Of a stretch of 5,921 nt of DNA, positions 1-3,593 are shown piece by piece. The DNA comes from Haloarculaceae archaeon (lineage in GTDB: Archaea > Halobacteriota > Halobacteria > Halobacteriales > Haloarculaceae): the NCBI GenBank assembly GCA_018609665.1, contig JAHENN010000004.1:1-5921 (forward strand), written 5' to 3'. The stretch's first letter is position 1. Every line of letters begins with the position of its first letter. The notes beneath the pieces were generated by a model that made no database searches, was not told where the DNA came from, and saw only the letters and a program-made list of their open reading frames with translations. Made by a program: the position numbers and the translations under genes.

Positions 1-618
1 AACGAGCGGTGGTTCGCCGAGCGGCTCGCCGCCGAGGGCTACCGCGTGACGCTGGTCGAGCTGCCGACGAACCCGACGAACTTCGAGCGGGACTACCTCG
101 TGCCGGTCGCCGGCGTCCGGGGGGACCTGGAGTCGCCGACCGTCGTCGGCCACAGCACCGGCGGGCTGGTCGCCGCCCACCTCGAGCCGCGGCGGGCCGT
201 CTACGTCAGCCCGTGGTGGGCGTTCTACGGCGAGCGGCTCCGCGGTCGGCTGCTCGAGCTCGGCGCGAAGCTCCCCGTCTCGACGCCGTTCCTCCCGATC
301 GATTTCGGCCGCGAGGAGGTCGGCCCCCGGGTGACCGACCGGGGGTGGCGGCGCGTCCCCGACCGCGTCTCCCCGGCGTTCGTCCGGGAGATACGCCGCG
401 CGCAGGCGGAACTGCCGGCCGTCTCCGACCGGGCGCGGGTCTGCGTGTCGCTGTCCGACACCGTCGTCGGCCTGCAGGGCGTCGGCGACCGCGTCCCCCC
501 GGAGCGGGTCCACCTCTACGAGGGCCGCCACGAGCCGTTCACCGCCGCCGACCGGACGGCCGCGACCGATGTCGTCACGGACGCACTGTCGGCCGCCGAG
601 TCGGGTGTCACTGTCTGA
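1..618 (+). CDS. Alpha/beta-hydrolase family protein, 5'-truncated by the window edge
   Basis: The frame is open from base 1 to the TGA at 616-618, so the true start lies upstream; a GTG at 46 is in frame but would cut into the fold. The 205 visible residues show an alpha/beta-hydrolase core. After the strand ending in VTLVELP comes the nucleophile elbow GHSTGG (148-165, Ser codon 154-156). The likely acid is Asp at codon 457-459 in SLSDTVV, and the catalytic His is at codon 529-531 in GRHEPF. Between the elbow and the Asp lies a lid-like segment with aromatics (PWWAFYGE) and several Arg and Pro. The order Ser-Asp-His and the spacing suit the family. The substrate cannot be predicted; a small cytoplasmic esterase or lipase-like hydrolase is the usual guess. 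No signal peptide can be judged because the N-terminus is missing. The next gene starts 36 bp downstream behind its own promoter-like box. Confidence 0.85.
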   Translation, partial: NERWFAERLAAEGYRVTLVELPTNPTNFERDYLVPVAGVRGDLESPTVVGHSTGGLVAAHLEPRRAVYVSPWWAFYGERLRGRLLELGAKLPVSTPFLPIDFGREEVGPRVTDRGWRRVPDRVSPAFVREIRRAQAELPAVSDRARVCVSLSDTVVGLQGVGDRVPPERVHLYEGRHEPFTAADRTAATDVVTDALSAAESGVTV

Positions 619-622
619 CAAG

Positions 623-630
623 GATTTATG
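623..630 (+). promoter_or_regulatory. TATA-like box for the 48-residue gene
   Basis: The AT-rich run GGATTTATG stands out in GC-rich DNA just after the hydrolase stop. Its TTTATG core (625-630) lies 25-30 bp upstream of the ATG at 655. That is the spacing expected when the transcript begins at or next to the start codon (leaderless, common in haloarchaea). No Shine-Dalgarno-like GGAG precedes the ATG at the normal distance, which agrees with this reading. The transcription start is inferred, not seen. Confidence 0.6.
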
Positions 631-654
631 TGTGAGGGGCACAGAGCGGTACGT

Positions 655-801
655 ATGTCGGAGAGTCACACACCGTACGACTACGGCGACGCTGAGACCG
701 AAGCGGTCGGCGAGAGTCCCGGTGACCGTCAGCACGGCCTCGATACGGTCATCGTCGACGGCTCGGTGATGAGCTACCGGAACTACGCGACCGACGAGTA
801 A
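655..801 (+). CDS. Small acidic protein of unknown function (48 aa)
   Basis: ATG at 655 and TAA at 799-801 give a 48-residue protein starting MSESHTPYDYGD. I do not recognise a family. It has 11 Asp/Glu against 2 Arg, with no Lys or Cys, which is a haloarchaeal composition. The N-terminal half is Ser/Pro/Gly/Glu-rich and probably disordered. The C-terminal half, residues 29-45 (LDTVIVDGSVMSYRNYA), reads as a short beta-strand followed by an aromatic tail and could be the functional or binding part. There is no membrane segment, signal peptide or zinc-binding Cys pair. Support for a real gene is the clear TATA-like box 25-30 bp upstream, the acidic composition and the position between two good genes on the same strand. 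It is short enough that automatic annotation often misses it. It could still be a chance ORF, but the promoter spacing argues against that. Confidence 0.65.
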   Translation: MSESHTPYDYGDAETEAVGESPGDRQHGLDTVIVDGSVMSYRNYATDE

Positions 802-804
802 CGA

Positions 805-833
805 CCCGGGCCGGCACGCCGCCGGCCCCCGGG
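805..833 (+). repeat. GC-rich inverted repeat after the 48-residue gene
   Basis: GGGCCGGC (808-815) pairs with GCCGGCCC (821-828) around the 5-base loop ACGCC. After a 2-base bulge, CCC (805-807) can pair with GGG (831-833). It begins 3 bases after the TAA of the 48-residue gene, so it may be a 3'-end structure that stabilises the transcript or helps end it. No T-run follows directly; archaeal termination normally depends on a T-tract, and the nearest weak one is TTT in CCCGTTTCTC near 880-890. GC-rich DNA makes such stems by chance fairly often. Confidence 0.35.
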
Positions 834-963
834 GTGGTCGCCGCCGACGGCCGTCCCGATACGAGCATCGTCCCCCACCGACCCGTTTCTCGCGCCCGCC
901 GTGACGCTCCGACCACGCCGCCGTCTGTCTCCGGCAGTACGCAACGACTCGAGCGCTGAAACG

Positions 964-979
964 AACCGACGGTTATAAT
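964..979 (+). promoter_or_regulatory. Kinase-gene promoter: TATA box with abutting inverted repeat
   Basis: TTATAAT at 973-979 is the strongest TATA-like sequence in the window. Overlapping its upstream edge is a small inverted repeat, AACCG-A-CGGTT (964-974), at the place where TFB contacts or a regulator would bind. With the usual 23-29 bp spacing, transcription would start around 1002, which is an ATG 16 bases before the kinase ATG at 1018. The promoter call is good. An operator role for the repeat is only a possibility, because 5-bp arms are short. Confidence 0.6.
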
Positions 980-1001
980 TCCGGACACACCAGAACACGA
1001 C

Positions 1002-1025
1002 ATGAACGGCCGCCCGAATGAGTGA
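1002..1025 (+). CDS. Possible 7-codon leaderless upstream ORF (MNGRPNE)
   Basis: ATG at 1002 followed by six sense codons and TGA at 1023-1025. It lies 23-29 bp below the TATA box, exactly where a leaderless transcript would begin, and it overlaps the kinase ATG (1018) in another frame. If translated, its termination 5 bases past the kinase start codon could feed kinase translation by reinitiation. The alternative is that the transcript simply carries a 16-base leader and this ATG is chance. No Shine-Dalgarno-like sequence is visible directly before 1018 to decide the matter. Confidence 0.25.
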   Translation: MNGRPNE

Positions 1026-2520
1026 CCGGAAGCCGGAGACGGCGCCCGCAGACCGGGACCGCCTGCTGGAGCGGATGTCCGACCGCTACGTCTCCCTGGA
1101 CGACGAGTGGCGGATCCGGGCGTTCGACGACGGCGGCTACGAGGCGCTGGCGGCCCTCGCGGGGGGCGCGCCCGCCGAGGCCGACCTGCGCGGTCGGGTG
1201 CTGTGGGAGTTAGTGCCGGACGCGGAGGGGTCGACGGCCCACGAGGCGCTGCACCGGGCGGCCGAGGAGCGACGGCAGGTGACCTTCGAGTCGGACCTCG
1301 AGCGGCTCGGCGGCTGGTTCGAGTTCCGCGCGTACCCGGACCCCGAGGGGCTGTCGGTGCTGTTCACGCCGACGACCCGCGAGGACAAACGGGAGCGGGC
1401 CATCGAGCGCCGGGCGGCCGTGGTCAACGAGCTGTACGATATCTTCCACGACGGCGAGGCGTCGTTCGAGACGAAGGTGCAGTCGCTGCTGTCGGTCGGT
1501 CGACGGGCCCTCGGGACGGAGTACGCCAACCTCTCGCGGGTCGACGGCGAAACGTACGTTTTCGAGTTCGTCGACGACGACGACGGCGCGCTCACTGCCG
1601 GCGCGGAGGACGACGTGTCGTGGACCAGCTGCGAGCTGGTGGTGGCCAACGAGGAGCGGTTGGTGCTGTCCGACATGGTGACCGAGGCGCCGGAGCTGCT
1701 GGAGAAGGAGGGCAACCGGGAGCTGGGGCTGTCCTGCTACATCGGCACGCCGGTCGAGGTCGACGGGGAGGTGTACGGGACGCTCTGTTTCTACGACCGG
1801 GAGCCGAAGGCCGAGCCGTTCTCCGAGTGGGAGGCCGCCCTCGTCGACTTCATGGGGCTGCTGGTGAGCTACGAGCTGGAGCGGCGCCGGACCGAACGCC
1901 GGCTCCGGGCCCGCAACGAACGGCTCGAGGAGTTCCGGAGCGTCCTCTCCCACGACCTCCGGAACCCGGTGACCGTCGCGAAGGGGTACGTCGACGTGGC
2001 CCGCGAGGAGCCGGAGGTTCTCGACGAGGTCGAGGACGCCCTCGACCGGATGAACGCCATCATCGACGACGTCTCCGAGGTCGCGACGGCCGACGAGTCG
2101 CTGTCGCCGACGGCCGTCGACGTCGGCGAGGCCGCCCGGGACGCCTGGGAGATGGTCGTCGCCGGCGACTCGCGGCTGACGGCCACGGCCGACCGGCCCG
2201 TCGAGGCCGACGAGAGCAGCCTCCGGCGACTGCTGCAGAACCTCCTGTCGAACGCGGTCACCCACAACGACGAGCCGGTGACCGTCGAGGTCGGCACGCT
2301 CGACGACGACGGCTTCTACGTCGCCGATTCGGGCGACGGAATCGACGGGGCGGTGGCCGACGACCCCTTCGAGGCCGGCGTCACGACCGACGCCGACGGG
2401 ACCGGGCTGGGGCTGGCCATCGTCGACGAGATCGCCGAGCGACACGGCTGGTCCTGCGAGGTCACCGACTCCGCCGACGGCGGCGCCCGCTTCGAAATCC
2501 GCGGCGTCGACCGGCCCTGA
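1018..2520 (+). CDS. Sensor histidine kinase (PAS-GAF-HisKA-HATPase), soluble orphan
   Basis: The 500-residue protein senses a signal and autophosphorylates on His; the partner is unknown. A PAS-like domain spans about residues 10-120 (GRVLWELVP, and EFRAYPDPEGLSVLF at 102-116). A GAF domain spans about 149-285 with the haloarchaeal pattern SCYIG and GTLCFYD; Cys205, Cys240 and Cys257 could take part in ligand or redox sensing. An Arg-rich helix (about 285-305) leads to HisKA with SHDLRNP, phospho-acceptor His312. The HATPase domain has N-box Asn408 and Asn412, G1 DSGDG (437-441) and G2 GTGLGLAI (461-468), so all catalytic motifs are intact. There is no transmembrane helix, so sensing is cytoplasmic. 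No receiver domain is fused and no response regulator is adjacent. The ATG at 1018 keeps the whole PAS; an internal ATG at 1075, preceded by GGAG (1068-1071), would shorten it by 19 residues and restart with a similar MSDR. Confidence 0.93.
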   Translation: MSDRKPETAPADRDRLLERMSDRYVSLDDEWRIRAFDDGGYEALAALAGGAPAEADLRGRVLWELVPDAEGSTAHEALHRAAEERRQVTFESDLERLGGWFEFRAYPDPEGLSVLFTPTTREDKRERAIERRAAVVNELYDIFHDGEASFETKVQSLLSVGRRALGTEYANLSRVDGETYVFEFVDDDDGALTAGAEDDVSWTSCELVVANEERLVLSDMVTEAPELLEKEGNRELGLSCYIGTPVEVDGEVYGTLCFYDREPKAEPFSEWEAALVDFMGLLVSYELERRRTERRLRARNERLEEFRSVLSHDLRNPVTVAKGYVDVAREEPEVLDEVEDALDRMNAIIDDVSEVATADESLSPTAVDVGEAARDAWEMVVAGDSRLTATADRPVEADESSLRRLLQNLLSNAVTHNDEPVTVEVGTLDDDGFYVADSGDGIDGAVADDPFEAGVTTDADGTGLGLAIVDEIAERHGWSCEVTDSADGGARFEIRGVDRP

Positions 2521-2521
2521 C

Positions 2522-3073
2522 TCAGTGGAACCCGCGGCCGACGTCGCTTTCCTCGATGAGGTCGTCCAGCTCCGTCGACAGCAGTTCGTCGGCCTCCTCG
2601 AAGGTGTCGCCGAGCGTCTCCAGCTCCTCGGGACGGTCGTACATGTCGTACTCCATCGGCCCGAAGGCGGGGCTGTCGAGGGCGTCCATCACGTCCTCGA
2701 AGAGCGCGTCGGGCGTCGTCGGCGCGTCGGCGTGGGTTTCGAGCACCGTCTCGAGGCTCTTGGCCCTGCTCTTGGCCTCTTCCTCGTCGTCGACGCCGTC
2801 GTTGACGCCGAACAGCCCGCCGGCGTCGTCCGTCGGCAGCAGCGGGTCGAGCTCGTCGTCGACCTTCCGGGCGACGCGGGAGCCGACCCCCCGCACCTCG
2901 CGGGGGTTCTTGGCGAACGTCTTCAGCTGGTAGACCCCGGCCGACGGGTGTCCGAGGAACATGTCCTCGCCCGGGCCGCCCCGGCGGTCGCCGGCGACGG
3001 CGCGCCAGCCGTTCGGGTCGGCATCCGACTCCACGACGTCCTCGAGAATGTCCTGCCAGTCGCGGACGCGCAT
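2522..3073 (-). CDS. Haloarchaeal protein of unknown function, 183 aa
   Basis: ATG at 3073-3071 and TGA at 2524-2522 give 183 residues; I do not recognise the family. The first 80 residues look folded: MRVRDWQDILEDVVE helix, then DPNGWRAVAGDRRGG, GEDMFLGHPSAGVYQLKTFA, and a basic stretch ending in RGVGSRVARKV (61-71). GVGSRVARKV resembles the hairpin of a helix-hairpin-helix DNA-binding motif, but one weak match does not establish this. From about residue 72 it is strongly acidic and largely helical, with an EEEAKSRAKSLETVLE helix, a MEYDMYDRPEEL segment and an acidic C-terminal helix ending SDVGRGFH. No signal peptide, membrane helix or cysteine. It converges on the kinase gene with one base between stops. 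It lies 42 bp downstream of the membrane-protein gene on the same strand, so they may share a transcript, although a T-rich box lies in the gap. Confidence 0.85.
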   Translation of the reverse strand: MRVRDWQDILEDVVESDADPNGWRAVAGDRRGGPGEDMFLGHPSAGVYQLKTFAKNPREVRGVGSRVARKVDDELDPLLPTDDAGGLFGVNDGVDDEEEAKSRAKSLETVLETHADAPTTPDALFEDVMDALDSPAFGPMEYDMYDRPEELETLGDTFEEADELLSTELDDLIEESDVGRGFH

Positions 3074-3083
3074 GCCTATGTTT

Positions 3084-3102
3084 GGTCCGGACCGGAAAAG
3101 AA
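3084..3102 (-). promoter_or_regulatory. Palindrome and T-rich box upstream of the 183-aa gene
   Basis: GGTCCGGACC (3084-3093) is a perfect 10-bp palindrome lying 11-20 bases before the minus-strand ATG at 3073. Behind it, TTCTTTT on the minus strand (3102-3096) lies 23-29 bases before that ATG, where a haloarchaeal TATA element would sit. The T-rich stretch could instead be the U-tract that ends transcription of the membrane-protein gene, whose stop is 14 bases upstream. The palindrome would cover the interval between core promoter and start codon, suitable for a dimeric repressor, but this is inference. Confidence 0.35.
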
Positions 3103-3115
3103 GCTATCGACGCCG

Positions 3116-3514
3116 TCAATCGTCGGGCTCGTCTGCGGCCGCGGGCACGGAACCGGGGGCGGGGAAGCCGGACTCGACGGCGTCGAGGGCGGCGTAGCCG
3201 GCCGTCGTCGCCAGCAGCATCCCCGCCGTCTGGGCGCCGGCGGTGGCCGCCGTCCCGACGTCGTACGTGAGCGGCGCCGCGATGAGCCACAGCCCGATGA
3301 CGCCGGCGACGACGCTCGCCGCGAACCGCGGCACCCCGTCGACGACGACCGAGTAGGCGTTGTACCCGGCGAAGACCGCCGCCAGGAGGCCCGACCCGAC
3401 GATGGCGCCACGGAAGGCGCCGCCGGCACCGACCACGAGCGGGACCGCGGCCCCGCCGACGGCCGCTGCGACGGCGACGACGCCGACGGCGCTCCGGAAT
3501 CTGCTCGCCGACAT
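3116..3514 (-). CDS. Four-helix membrane protein, SPW-repeat-like
   Basis: The 132-residue protein starts at ATG 3514-3512 (MSASRFRSAV) and ends at TGA 3118-3116. Four hydrophobic helices are visible at about residues 8-30, 36-58, 63-84 and 88-110, followed by a short polar acidic tail ending DEPDD. The segment VVAGVIGLWLIAAPLTYDV (68-86) resembles the core of SPW-repeat proteins, where a Gly-Leu-Trp helix ends in Ser/Ala-Pro; the canonical Ser-Pro-Trp is here Ala-Pro-Leu. The role of this family is not established. An in-frame ATG as far up as 3784 is open, but that extension lies over the opposite gene's coding region and its sequence is not membrane-like, so 3514 is preferred. A T-rich box 26-29 bp upstream supports this start. 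It is divergent from the Dna2-like gene and may be co-transcribed with the 183-residue gene downstream. Confidence 0.8.
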   Translation of the reverse strand: MSASRFRSAVGVVAVAAAVGGAAVPLVVGAGGAFRGAIVGSGLLAAVFAGYNAYSVVVDGVPRFAASVVAGVIGLWLIAAPLTYDVGTAATAGAQTAGMLLATTAGYAALDAVESGFPAPGSVPAAADEPDD

Positions 3515-3538
3515 GCTCGGCGGTACTCGGCGACGGGG

Positions 3539-3547
3539 CAAAACACC
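3539..3547 (-). promoter_or_regulatory. T-rich core promoter candidate for the membrane-protein gene
   Basis: On the minus strand this reads GGTGTTTTG. The T-tract (3543-3540) is 26-29 bases upstream of the ATG at 3514, in a region otherwise nearly all G/C. Position fits a leaderless promoter, but the sequence lacks the A of a good haloarchaeal TATA box, so strength may be modest. Confidence 0.4.
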
Positions 3548-3563
3548 TCCGGCGACCGATAGC

Positions 3564-3570
3564 GTTTTTC
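3564..3570 (+). promoter_or_regulatory. T-rich core promoter candidate for the Dna2-like gene
   Basis: GTTTTTC has its five T at 3565-3569, 25-29 bases before the GTG at 3594. This supports GTG 3594 as a leaderless start. The nearby ATG at 3586 is in another frame and leads to a short Arg/Ser-rich shadow reading, so it is not the start. Confidence 0.4.
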
Positions 3571-3593
3571 CGCCGAGGGCGCTGGATGGGCAC

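Noticed and set aside
9..635. Plus-strand frame of 208 codons over the hydrolase
   Set aside because: Almost entirely Arg/Pro/Gly/Ala; the other frame contains the hydrolase Ser-Asp-His triad.
805..833. Hairpin as a bacterial-type intrinsic terminator
   Set aside because: No T-run follows the stem, and the organism appears archaeal, where hairpins are not required for termination. Kept only as an inverted repeat.
749..1003. Minus-strand frame in the 802-1017 spacer
   Set aside because: Ser/Arg/Gly-rich, reads through the hairpin and into the opposite end of the 48-residue gene, and lacks a promoter-like box.
1107..2933. Open plus-strand frame of 608 codons overlapping the kinase
   Set aside because: It is an Arg/Gly-rich out-of-frame shadow turning Ser-rich once it passes under the opposing gene; the kinase frame carries all catalytic motifs.
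2525..3562. Plus-strand frame of 345 codons opposite the 183-residue and membrane-protein genes
   Set aside because: No domain, no promoter-like box at its start, and it changes character where the opposing genes change. The minus-strand proteins have acidic or membrane composition typical of real genes.
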